14,672 nt of DNA from Fimenecus sp045531435 (lineage in GTDB: Bacteria > Bacillota > Clostridia > Oscillospirales > Acutalibacteraceae). Where the stretch lies: NCBI GenBank assembly GCA_045531435.1, contig JAZSDZ010000067.1, positions 1 to 14,672 of the forward strand, in the 5' to 3' direction. This document shows positions 5,356 to 11,885 of this stretch, piece by piece; the stretch's first letter is position 1, and each line of letters starts with the position of its first letter. The notes below the pieces were generated by a model that had not been told where the DNA came from, ran no database searches, and saw only the letters and a program-made list of their open reading frames with translations. The translations under genes and the position numbers were made by a program.

Positions 5356-6063
5356 ATGAAACACGGAAAGAAATATGTTGAGAGCGCAAAGCTCATCGAC
5401 AGAACTAAACTTTATGATATTGCAGAAGCACTTGATATTACAGTAAAGGGAGCTACTGCAAAATTTGATGAAACAGTTGAACTTCACGTTCGTCTTGGCG
5501 TTGACTCACGTCACGCTGACCAGCAGGTTAGAGGCGCTGTAGTTCTTCCTAACGGTACAGGTAAGCATGTAAGAGTAGCAGTTTTCGCTAAGGGCGATAA
5601 AGTTGATGCAGCTCTTGCAGCAGGTGCAGAATATGTTGGTGCAGAAGACCTTATGGAAAAAATCCAGGGCGGTTTTATGGACTTTGACGTATGTATCGCA
5701 AGCCCTGATATGATGGGTATCGTTGGTCGTCTTGGTAAGATTCTTGGTCCTCGTGGTCTTATGCCAAGCCCAAAAGCTGGTACAGTTACTCCTGACGTTG
5801 CTAAGGCTGTTACAGAAGCTAAGGCAGGTAAGATTGAGTACCGTCTTGACAAGACAAACATCATTCACTGTCCAATCGGTAAGATTTCTTTTGGCCCTGA
5901 AAAGCTTAAGGAAAACCTTGATACACTTATGGATGCAATCGTTAAGGCTAAGCCAGCTGCTGCAAAAGGTCAGTATATCAAGTCTGTTGCAGTTGCTTCA
6001 ACAATGGGCCCTGGCGTTAAGATTAATCCTAACAAGTTCACAGCAACTCCTGTTGCTGAATAA
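5356..6063 (+). CDS. rplA: 50S ribosomal protein L1
   Basis: A 235-aa protein of standard L1 length. Family signatures are the N-terminal MKHGKKYVESAKLID, the FDETVELHVRLGVD segment, the VVLPNGTGK strand, and the IVGRLGKILGPRGLMPSPK loop (about 122-140). L1 forms the mobile stalk by the ribosomal E site and in many bacteria represses its own operon by binding the leader mRNA; two candidate sites are present here. GGAGG lies about 11 bases before the ATG. The gene ends 20 bases before an internal promoter that starts the rplJ-rplL unit. Confidence 0.97.
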   Translation: MKHGKKYVESAKLIDRTKLYDIAEALDITVKGATAKFDETVELHVRLGVDSRHADQQVRGAVVLPNGTGKHVRVAVFAKGDKVDAALAAGAEYVGAEDLMEKIQGGFMDFDVCIASPDMMGIVGRLGKILGPRGLMPSPKAGTVTPDVAKAVTEAKAGKIEYRLDKTNIIHCPIGKISFGPEKLKENLDTLMDAIVKAKPAAAKGQYIKSVAVASTMGPGVKINPNKFTATPVAE

Positions 6064-6083
6064 TTGAACAATTAAATAAATAC

Positions 6084-6112
6084 TTGACAAACCAAATGTG
6101 GTGTGTTAGTAT
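6084..6112 (+). promoter_or_regulatory. Sigma-A promoter of rplJ-rplL
   Basis: TTGACA (6084-6089) is followed after 17 bases by TAGTAT (6107-6112), placing the transcript start at the head of the L10 leader. Confidence 0.85.
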
Positions 6113-6119
6113 AGTAAAG

Positions 6120-6237
6120 CTTGCCAAAGACAGTAGGTGCATTATGCGTAAAAGTTTTGACTGCCTACCGAGGATATTAGCATTTATTTAAAAATGTTTC
6201 TATGCCTTTTCTGTCTTTGCAGAAGAGGCATTTTTTC
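6120..6237 (+). ncRNA. Ribosomal protein L10 leader
   Basis: The leader has the arrangement known for L10-binding leaders: GCCAAAGACAGTAGGTG (6123-6139), an AT-rich arm, then GACTGCCTACCGAGGAT (6159-6175), and finally an intrinsic terminator. AGTAGG/CCTAC forms the core stem. GCCAAAGACAG (6123-6133) is also complementary, with one bulge, to CTGTCTTTGC (6211-6220) inside the terminator, so it can act as an antiterminator. When L10-L12 accumulates it should bind the upstream fold, free the terminator and reduce rplJ-rplL expression. The class is established knowledge; the competing pairing is read directly here. Confidence 0.85.
6202..6236 (+). terminator. Attenuator terminator of the L10 leader
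   Basis: ATGCCTTTTCTG (6202-6213) pairs with CAGAAGAGGCAT (6220-6231) through 12 positions with one wobble, loop TCTTTG, followed by TTTTTT. It lies about 45 bases upstream of rplJ and can be disrupted by the 6123-6133 segment. Confidence 0.88.
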
Positions 6238-6281
6238 TCCTTGCAAGCGGATTTATAAAATAATAATAGGAGGTGAATCGT

Positions 6282-6797
6282 TTGCCAAGCGAGAAGGTTT
6301 TAGAATTAAAGAAACAGCAGGTGGCTGCTCTTAAGGAAAGACTTGACTCATCAATCGCAGGTGTTGTAGTTGACTACAAGGGTATCAGCGTTGAGGATGA
6401 TACAAAACTCCGTAAAGAGCTCCGTGAAGCAGGTGTTGAATACACAGTTGTAAAGAACACACTTCTTGGTCGTGCCATCGACGGAACAAGCCTTGCTGAT
6501 ATGGGTAGCGCCCTTGTGGGTACAACAGCTATCGCTACAAGTAAGGATGACTATGTTGCAGCTGCAAGAATTCTTGGAAAGTATGCTGATAAGAGCAACA
6601 CATTTAACCTTAAGACAGGTTACCTTGATGGTGAAGTTATCAGTCTTGAAAAGCTCGAAGCTCTTGCTAAACTTCCTTCAAGAGAAGTATTGCTTGCTAC
6701 AGTTCTCAGTGCGTTCAACGCACCTATCGCATCTTTTGCTCGTGCAGTACAGGCTATTGTTGACAAGGATGGCGAAGCAGCACCAGTTGCTGAATAA
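6282..6797 (+). CDS. rplJ: 50S ribosomal protein L10 (TTG start)
   Basis: The protein is 171 aa if started at the TTG at 6282 (MPSEKVLELKKQQVAALKER). This start has AGGAGG (6268-6273) eight bases upstream; the in-frame GTG at 6273 lies inside the ribosome binding site and is rejected. Signatures include VVVDYKGISVEDDTKLRKEL, EYTVVKNTLLGRAI, and the C-terminal helix that anchors L12 dimers (about 125-165). L10 builds the stalk base on L11-bound 23S rRNA and autoregulates through the leader described above. rplL follows after 57 bases. Confidence 0.96.
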   Translation: MPSEKVLELKKQQVAALKERLDSSIAGVVVDYKGISVEDDTKLRKELREAGVEYTVVKNTLLGRAIDGTSLADMGSALVGTTAIATSKDDYVAAARILGKYADKSNTFNLKTGYLDGEVISLEKLEALAKLPSREVLLATVLSAFNAPIASFARAVQAIVDKDGEAAPVAE

Positions 6798-6854
6798 TTA
6801 TTAAAAAACAATCTATAAAAAATATTTTAGTTTAAAATTTGGAGGTAAATTACC

Positions 6855-7232
6855 ATGGCATCAGAAAAAGTTATGGCAATCGTTGAAGAACTTAAAGTTC
6901 TTACAGTTCTTGAGCTTTCAGAGCTCGTTAAAGCAGTAGAAGAGGAATTTGGTGTATCAGCAGCAGCTGCAGTAGCAGTAGCAGCTCCAGCAGCAGGTGG
7001 CGCAGCAGCAGCTGAAGAAAAGACAGAATTCGACGTTGAACTTACAGAAGTTGGCGCAGAAAAGATTAAGGTTATCAAGGCTGTTCGTGAAGTTACAGGT
7101 CTTGGCCTTGCAGAAGCAAAAGCTGTTGTTGACGGTGCTCCTAAAGTACTTAAAGAAGCTGCTTCTAAGGAAGATGCAGAAAGCATCAAAGCTAAGCTTG
7201 AAGAAGTTGGCGCAAAGGTTACTCTTAAATAA
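6855..7232 (+). CDS. rplL: 50S ribosomal protein L7/L12
   Basis: A 125-aa protein of normal length. The N-terminal dimerisation domain (residues 1-32, ASEKVMAIVEELKVLTVLEL) is followed by an Ala-rich flexible hinge (about 33-55) and the factor-binding C-terminal domain (KTEFDVELTEVGAEKIKVIK, REVTGLGLAEAKAVVDGAPK). L12 dimers on L10 recruit and stimulate translational GTPases. GGAGG lies nine bases before the ATG. It is the last gene of the ribosomal block, closed by a strong terminator. Confidence 0.98.
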   Translation: MASEKVMAIVEELKVLTVLELSELVKAVEEEFGVSAAAAVAVAAPAAGGAAAAEEKTEFDVELTEVGAEKIKVIKAVREVTGLGLAEAKAVVDGAPKVLKEAASKEDAESIKAKLEEVGAKVTLK

Positions 7233-7253
7233 TTTAAGACTACTTGAATTTAA

Positions 7254-7284
7254 ACCCCATTCCCTTGTGGAGTGGGGTCTTTTT
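7254..7284 (+). terminator. Terminator after rplL
   Basis: ACCCCATTCC (7254-7263) pairs with GGAGTGGGGT (7269-7278), loop CTTGT, followed by CTTTTT. This ten-base stem ends the ribosomal protein transcript. Confidence 0.92.
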
Positions 7285-7332
7285 ATTTGCAAAAAAGAAA
7301 ATAAACACAACGTCGATATTTGTTAATTATCC

Positions 7333-7383
7333 ACAAAATACCAAATTGTATTTTGTTCAACATTTTACAATAGTTGTGTTGAA
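7333..7383. promoter_or_regulatory. Two adjoining inverted repeats at the promoter of the first small peptide gene
   Basis: ACAAAATAC (7333-7341) and GTATTTTGT (7348-7356) are an exact nine-base dyad with a six-base spacer. Directly after it TTCAACA (7356-7362) and TGTTGAA (7377-7383) form a second exact dyad whose right arm overlaps the -35 box. The layout fits binding of one or more regulators at this promoter; neither site is found at the second peptide gene. Confidence 0.5.
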
Positions 7384-7407
7384 TAATGAATAGAAATATG
7401 CTATAAT
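7379..7407 (+). promoter_or_regulatory. Sigma-A promoter of the 34-aa peptide gene
   Basis: TTGAAT (7379-7384) and TATAAT (7402-7407) are separated by 17 bases; the ribosome binding site AGGAGG begins about 13 bases after the -10. Confidence 0.82.
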
Positions 7408-7435
7408 GTTAAAAAAAGATAAGGAGGCAACAAAG

Positions 7436-7540
7436 ATGGGTTTAGATTTTTCAGCACTCTTTGAGGGTTTTGATATCGTAGGTATTCTCACAGGTCTTGT
7501 ACAGCTTGTTTTGGACCTTGTTGGTGGTCTTTTAGGCTAA
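7436..7540 (+). CDS. 34-aa hydrophobic acidic peptide, function unknown (paralogue of the 7675 peptide)
   Basis: Not recognised. The gene has a promoter, AGGAGG nine bases before the ATG, and a terminator 10 bases after the stop, so it is a complete monocistronic unit. The peptide starts MGLDFSALFEGFDIVG and ends LDLVGGLLG. It has four acidic residues (Asp4, Glu10, Asp13, Asp27) and no Lys, Arg, His or Cys. Gly and branched hydrophobic residues suggest an amphipathic or membrane-inserting helix, with no classical signal peptide. From Phe9 it aligns without gaps over 26 residues to the C-terminal part of the next peptide (11 identities, including the GGLL end). Leaderless bacteriocins, phenol-soluble-modulin-like peptides, type I toxins and signalling peptides are all possible; nothing here decides between them. 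Two dyads at the promoter suggest regulation. Confidence 0.72.
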   Translation: MGLDFSALFEGFDIVGILTGLVQLVLDLVGGLLG

Positions 7541-7550
7541 TTAAATATAA

Positions 7551-7577
7551 AAAGGTGTGCTTGTCACACCTTTTTTT
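7551..7577 (+). terminator. Terminator of the 34-aa peptide gene
   Basis: AAAGGTGTG (7551-7559) pairs with CACACCTTT across the loop CTTGT, followed by a run of seven T. It is nearly identical to the terminator of the next gene. Confidence 0.9.
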
Positions 7578-7617
7578 ATGACAAATATTACCTGATTGTG
7601 AATTTTTGTATTTTCAG

Positions 7618-7646
7618 TTGAAAAATGGCATCTTGTATGATATAAT
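7618..7646 (+). promoter_or_regulatory. Sigma-A promoter of the 39-aa peptide gene
   Basis: TTGAAA (7618-7623) and TATAAT (7641-7646) have a 17-base spacer. The -10 lies about 14 bases before the AGGAGG ribosome binding site. Confidence 0.82.
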
Positions 7647-7674
7647 GAGAAAAAACAATTAGGAGGTGCAATAA

Positions 7675-7794
7675 ATGGGTTTTGCAGGAATTTTTGAATT
7701 TGTAATGGCAATGTTTGAAAATGCTGACATTTTAGAAATCGTTAATATGGTAATGGGCATTGTTGGTCCGCTTATTGGTGGCCTTCTTCAGTAA
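7675..7794 (+). CDS. 39-aa hydrophobic acidic peptide, function unknown (paralogue of the 7436 peptide)
   Basis: Not recognised. It has its own promoter, AGGAGGTG about seven to nine bases before the ATG, and its own terminator 19 bases after the stop. The peptide starts MGFAGIFEFVMAMFEN and ends GIVGPLIGGLLQ. It has four acidic residues (Glu8, Glu15, Asp18, Glu21) and, like its neighbour, no Lys, Arg, His or Cys. From Phe14 (FENADILEIV...) it matches the 34-aa peptide over 26 residues without gaps, sharing FE, DI, I, V, L and GGLL positions; its N-terminal part is five residues longer and richer in Met and Phe. The repeated gene-plus-terminator layout points to tandem duplication and divergence. 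Confidence 0.72.
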   Translation: MGFAGIFEFVMAMFENADILEIVNMVMGIVGPLIGGLLQ

Positions 7795-7813
7795 TTTTCA
7801 TTAATGAACACTT

Positions 7814-7841
7814 AAAAGGTGTGATTTGTCACACCTTTTTT
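7814..7841 (+). terminator. Terminator of the 39-aa peptide gene
   Basis: AAAAGGTGTGA (7814-7824) pairs with TCACACCTTTT (from 7829), loop TTTG, ending in a run of six T (7836-7841). Only 16 bases separate it from the ATG of the next gene, so that gene must be expressed by readthrough or from an unrecognised promoter. Confidence 0.88.
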
Positions 7842-7857
7842 GTATGAGGTGATATAT

Positions 7858-8634
7858 ATGAAAAAAGTTCTCATTTTATTTTTAGTCCTTGTGGCTTTAC
7901 TTTTCGCTTTTGTTGGTTGCTCAAAGGACAATGATGATGAAGCTACAACTGAATCCACAACAGATATCTGGGGTGATGATAGCTGGTGGCAGAATGAACC
8001 ATCATCTGATGCCTTCAATGAGGAAAGTCAGTCAAATCAGGATATTCAGAATACTAATCCTGTTGCAGATAACAACAATAACAATAATAATTATAATAAC
8101 GATAATTATTTTAATAATCAGCAAACAACACCGGTTGTACCGGATAACGGAAATAATAATCAGAACAACAATAACAACAATAATAACAACCAGAATAATA
8201 GCAACTCAGGAAACTCAATACCGAGCAATCCACTTATAAGTGATGAGGACTTATCTAAGCTCGAGCAGTCTGAGGCTGAGGTTTATTTTTCAGATAACCC
8301 GAACAACAAGTACATAGTTAGAGTTGTTAATAAATATGGTGTTGATGCAAGTAATCTGGTGGCTTTAATTAAGGTCAATGCAACATTCCCAAGTGCAATG
8401 GTTCTTGAATTTTCAGGTAAGAGAGATGCCAACGGCGAACTTGTTATGACATATTCAGAGCTTAAATATGTTTACAATATTGACGAAAGCAATAATAAAC
8501 TTGTAAGAGCAGGTAAAAATGGCATCGGTAACGACGGTGTTTCAATTATCGAAAGTACAGTTACATTTGCATTGATGGAAGAATATTTCTGTCCTGAATT
8601 ACCAAATCTTAAAGCAAATAAAAGATACGACTAA
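7858..8634 (+). CDS. Secreted lipoprotein with a long Asn-rich linker, function unknown
   Basis: A 258-aa protein starting at the ATG at 7858, which has GAGGTGAT six bases upstream; the in-frame TTG at 7840 overlaps the terminator and is rejected. A type II signal peptide (MKK, hydrophobic core, lipobox FVGC, Cys21) predicts membrane anchoring outside the cell. Residues 22-65 are acidic and polar, and 71-118 form a low-complexity Asn/Gln-rich linker. The C-terminal domain of about 130 residues (EVYFSDNPNNKYIVRVVNKY to the end) has alternating strands and no motif I recognise. No separate promoter is visible; the terminator of the 39-aa peptide gene abuts it, so co-expression with the peptide is possible. 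The 2078 lipoprotein shares the architecture but no clear sequence similarity. Confidence 0.87.
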   Translation: MKKVLILFLVLVALLFAFVGCSKDNDDEATTESTTDIWGDDSWWQNEPSSDAFNEESQSNQDIQNTNPVADNNNNNNNYNNDNYFNNQQTTPVVPDNGNNNQNNNNNNNNNQNNSNSGNSIPSNPLISDEDLSKLEQSEAEVYFSDNPNNKYIVRVVNKYGVDASNLVALIKVNATFPSAMVLEFSGKRDANGELVMTYSELKYVYNIDESNNKLVRAGKNGIGNDGVSIIESTVTFALMEEYFCPELPNLKANKRYD

Positions 8635-8643
8635 TAGTTTTGT

Positions 8644-8685
8644 AAGAGGCTGTAAAAAACGAATGTTTTTACAGCCTCTTTTTTT
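8644..8685 (+). terminator. Strong terminator after the Asn-rich lipoprotein gene
   Basis: AAGAGGCTGTAAAAA (8644-8658) pairs exactly with TTTTTACAGCCTCTT (8666-8680), loop ACGAATG, followed by TTTTT. Confidence 0.93.
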
Positions 8686-8686
8686 A

Positions 8687-8715
8687 TTGCATTAGTAAAA
8701 AGTATATGGTAAAAT
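8687..8715 (+). promoter_or_regulatory. Sigma-A promoter of the redox protein-GH36-GH31 operon
   Basis: TTGCAT (8687-8692) and TAAAAT (8710-8715) are spaced by 17 bases, starting one base after the preceding terminator and about 32 bases before the first start codon. No catabolite-repression (cre) site or other operator was recognised. Confidence 0.68.
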
Positions 8716-8747
8716 ATGTTTAATTGTATATAAATAGGGTGATGGTT

Positions 8748-9185
8748 TTGTCAAAATATTCAGATAGAGCTGTAGAATTATTTATGGAAGGTAAGAATTG
8801 TTCACAGGCAGTTTTCGTTGCATTTGCTCCTGATTTGGGACTTGCCGAAGATACGGCACTTGCTGTTTCAATAGGTCTTGGTGGTGGAGTAGGCAGAATG
8901 CGAGAGGTGTGTGGTGCTGTAAGCGGTAGTGCTATGGTAGTAGGACTTAAACATCCTGAAATGAGTAAAAAGGAAGTTTATGAAAAGGTGCGACTGATTA
9001 TTGATGAGTTTAGAAAAACAAATCATTCAATTGTATGCAAAGAGCTACTCGGACTTTCTGTACCTGAAAAATCAAGTGTTCCTGAAGAAAGAACTGCTGA
9101 ATATTATCAAAAACGCCCTTGTGTAAAAATTGTTGAGGACGCAGCATTAGCTGTTGAGAAAATCCTTTTTGGTATGGGAGAGTAA
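8748..9185 (+). CDS. C_GCAxxG_C_C family (redox-type) protein
   Basis: A 145-aa cytoplasmic protein from the TTG at 8748 (MSKYSDRAVELFMEGKNCSQ), which has GGTGAT four bases upstream; the ATG at 8742 overlaps that site and is less likely. The family pattern is visible: Cys18 in NCSQAV, GLGGGVGRMREVCGAVSGSAMVVGL with Cys55 (about 43-66), Cys97 in SIVCKELLG, and Cys125 in KRPCVKIVEDA. The family is thought to be redox-active or metal-binding, from its conserved Cys and its gene neighbourhoods; no precise reaction is established. It is the first gene of an operon with two glycosidases, with a 5-base gap to the next start. Its link to sugar metabolism is unclear. Confidence 0.88.
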   Translation: MSKYSDRAVELFMEGKNCSQAVFVAFAPDLGLAEDTALAVSIGLGGGVGRMREVCGAVSGSAMVVGLKHPEMSKKEVYEKVRLIIDEFRKTNHSIVCKELLGLSVPEKSSVPEERTAEYYQKRPCVKIVEDAALAVEKILFGMGE

Positions 9186-9190
9186 TCTGA

Positions 9191-11875
9191 ATGAGTGCAT
9201 ATGCTTATATTGAAGAAAATGAAGTTGTAATCGGTAACGATTATATTGAAAGAAGATTTTCAACTAAGGACAACCAACTTGTGACAACGGAAATAATCAA
9301 TAAGAGAATTGATGGTGAAAAATCTCTTAAATTCAAAAATTATTCAGCAGAATTTATTGTTGCATTTAAAGTGAAAAAGTTTTTCGGAGACTCCGATGAA
9401 TTCTTGTCATCAAATAACCTTGTCCTTGAAAACATTAATATATTCAAGCGCCGTGTGGAGTTCACCTTTAAGCGTTGTATGTATAATGGTGCAAAAATCA
9501 CATTTATTGAGGGTATTGAAATTAATGATGATGACCATTTTATGCGAAAAAATATCGAAATGATTGTTGCACCTGAAGAACAGCACCTGATTACAATCGA
9601 CTATATTGACTGTGAGCATATTCTCATTGATACTCCCGAACAAATGTGGACAATAGGAGAGATTGAACCTGCATATTTAAAGTCATATCACAGTGCACTC
9701 GGTCAGCCTGTTTATATAAACGGTATGTTTTTAGGCTCTGAATTTCCATTGGCAGAAAATAATATAAACGATGGCACATTGTATATAAGATACTTCAGCG
9801 GAAAGCGTTTTGATATGCTGAATCTTAATTGTGGTCATACATTTAAAACATGGAATACAGTGGTTGGCTCTGCAAGAAGCTATGACCATCAGGTAATCCG
9901 TAATGATTTCCTTTCATATATCCGTCATATTTCAAGAAAGATTGAACCTCGTTTTCAGTATAACTCATGGTATGACCATATGCACGATATTACAAATGAA
10001 AATATCATGGGCTCATTTAAAGAAATTGAAGAAAACCTTTCGAAAACAATGGTACCTCCACTTGATTCGTATGTAGTCGACGATGGATTTGTGGATTGGG
10101 ATGCAGATTTCTGGTCATTTAATTCAAAATTCCCTGAAGAATTGTATCCTGCTGCATCTATTGCAAAAAAATTCTCATCACAATTCGGTCTCTGGAATGG
10201 ACCGAGAGGTGGATATAATAACAAAACTCCTATATTCGGAAGACATATGGACAGGGCAGGTAAGGGTGGATACAATCGTGCCTCTGCCGATGTTTGTGTT
10301 TCATCAACTGAGTACATAAAGAATATAACAGAGTATTATCTTGAAAATGACAGAAAATTCGATATCAATTATTGGAAACTTGACGGATTCCTGCTTCGTG
10401 CCTGTCCTTCAAAAAAGCATGGCCATATGACAGGCGGATACAATGATATGTATCAATATACCGAAATGTGGGAAAATTGGATTGATGTTTTCCGAAAGCT
10501 TCGTATTGTCCGTGAAAGTGTAGGAAAGGATTTGTGGATTAATCAGACAAGCTATTGTAATGCAAGTCCGTGGTTTTTACAATGGGCTGACAGCTTGTGG
10601 ATTCAGAATAGTGCTGATATAGGATATATAGATAAGTCGGATGATGGGGAAAAGCTCAGTGACCGTGACGTTGACAGAGTGCTTACATATCGTGATGATA
10701 GATATTATGATTTCAGTATCACGAGGGATTATCAATTCCCTCATGAATTCATTTATAACCACGACCCTATTTACGGTAACACTGCAAAAATTTCTATGAC
10801 AGATGATGAATTCCGTAAATATATGTTTATGATGACAACTCGTGGAACTGCATTCTGGGAACTCTATTATTCATATAATATGTTTAACGAGGCAAAATGG
10901 CGTATTAATGCCGATGCACTCCGATTTGTCCGTAATGATTATGAAATTCTTAAAACATCACAGTTCATAGGCGGCTCACCGACAAAGGGTGAGGTTTACG
11001 GATATTCTGCATGGGCTGATGGTGCAGGTGTTATATCCCTTCGTAATCCGTCAACTAAACAACAGCAATATACGGTGACACTTGACAGAATAATCGGTGT
11101 ACCTGAAAACACATCAAATCTTAAAAAATCATTTATTTTTCCTTACGAAGCACAAAGGGATGAAAATACTTATAATTATGGCGACAAAATCACAGTTGAT
11201 TTAGCACCGAACGAAGTTGTAATTATGAAATTCTCATCACGAAAAGAAAAGGTTGCTTCTCTCGTTTACGGAAGGTTCAATGCATCCAATGAAATCCTTC
11301 TTTATTTTGATGACAGAATTTATACTGATTTAAGTTGTATTTCCTGTGAACATAAGATTGATAAACTTGAATTGCTTGATGATTACAGTACACTGAGAAT
11401 TATCCTCCGTGGACCTGCAGAAAAGGCATTTATATCAATGACTGTTAAAAACGCTTTCGGACAAATGAAGGATATCCAGTTTAACGGTGAGTATTATCCT
11501 GAATTTGAGTGTAATGATAATAAATTGCCGGGATTCAGGGATGTAACTGTTCAATTTACCGTAAATGATAACGATAACAAAAATCTTATTTCAATCGGTG
11601 ATGTTTTCAGTGTGGATATCAGTGAAGGTTATGGTGCTATCCGATTTGGGAAAAAAACAAGTCGTGGTGATATCCTTGTGAAAAAAGGTGACAGAGTTAC
11701 TGTTGTTTTTGAGCCTAATTCACTTGCGAAGCTTTATGTAAATGGTGAACTCAGCAGTTCAGCATATAACGATAAATTAGAGTATGGCAATTCAATTTGT
11801 GAATTAAGAGTTAATAATAACATTTCTGATGTTAAGGTTTTATCAAAAGCACTTTCATTTAAAGAAATAGGATAA
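9191..11875 (+). CDS. GH36-like (clan GH-D) alpha-galactosidase/alpha-N-acetylgalactosaminidase-type glycosidase with LamG-like C-terminus
   Basis: An 894-aa protein without a signal peptide, so probably cytoplasmic. Residues 1-245 form a beta-rich domain like the N-terminal domain of GH36. The barrel follows: FQYNSWYDHM (255-264), VVDDGFVDWDADFW (295-308) and KFPEELYPAASIAKKFSSQF (313-332) match the GH36 pattern of a DDGW strand, a KFP loop and an FGLW strand. DINYWKLDGF (391-400) carries the likely nucleophile Asp398. The candidate acid/base strand, DSLWIQNSADIGY (467-479), has Asn473 where GH36 enzymes usually have an Asp (WTSDxxD), so the acid/base is unassigned. Residues about 780-890 (VDISEGYGAIRFGKKTS..., AKLYVNGELSSS) look like a LamG/concanavalin-type domain. 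Substrate is not determined; alpha-Gal or alpha-GalNAc linkages are the family's usual targets. A GGGAG lies nine bases before the ATG. Confidence 0.75.
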   Translation: MSAYAYIEENEVVIGNDYIERRFSTKDNQLVTTEIINKRIDGEKSLKFKNYSAEFIVAFKVKKFFGDSDEFLSSNNLVLENINIFKRRVEFTFKRCMYNGAKITFIEGIEINDDDHFMRKNIEMIVAPEEQHLITIDYIDCEHILIDTPEQMWTIGEIEPAYLKSYHSALGQPVYINGMFLGSEFPLAENNINDGTLYIRYFSGKRFDMLNLNCGHTFKTWNTVVGSARSYDHQVIRNDFLSYIRHISRKIEPRFQYNSWYDHMHDITNENIMGSFKEIEENLSKTMVPPLDSYVVDDGFVDWDADFWSFNSKFPEELYPAASIAKKFSSQFGLWNGPRGGYNNKTPIFGRHMDRAGKGGYNRASADVCVSSTEYIKNITEYYLENDRKFDINYWKLDGFLLRACPSKKHGHMTGGYNDMYQYTEMWENWIDVFRKLRIVRESVGKDLWINQTSYCNASPWFLQWADSLWIQNSADIGYIDKSDDGEKLSDRDVDRVLTYRDDRYYDFSITRDYQFPHEFIYNHDPIYGNTAKISMTDDEFRKYMFMMTTRGTAFWELYYSYNMFNEAKWRINADALRFVRNDYEILKTSQFIGGSPTKGEVYGYSAWADGAGVISLRNPSTKQQQYTVTLDRIIGVPENTSNLKKSFIFPYEAQRDENTYNYGDKITVDLAPNEVVIMKFSSRKEKVASLVYGRFNASNEILLYFDDRIYTDLSCISCEHKIDKLELLDDYSTLRIILRGPAEKAFISMTVKNAFGQMKDIQFNGEYYPEFECNDNKLPGFRDVTVQFTVNDNDNKNLISIGDVFSVDISEGYGAIRFGKKTSRGDILVKKGDRVTVVFEPNSLAKLYVNGELSSSAYNDKLEYGNSICELRVNNNISDVKVLSKALSFKEIG

Positions 11876-11885
11876 GAGGATTATT

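Noticed and set aside
7840..7857. Earlier TTG start for the Asn-rich lipoprotein
   Set aside because: It overlaps the terminator T-run and would put residues before the MKK of the signal peptide; GAGGTGAT points to the ATG at 7858.
8041..8220. Asn-codon (AAT/AAC) tract as a possible repeat array or CRISPR-like feature
   Set aside because: It is an in-frame low-complexity Asn/Gln linker of the lipoprotein without regular spacers.
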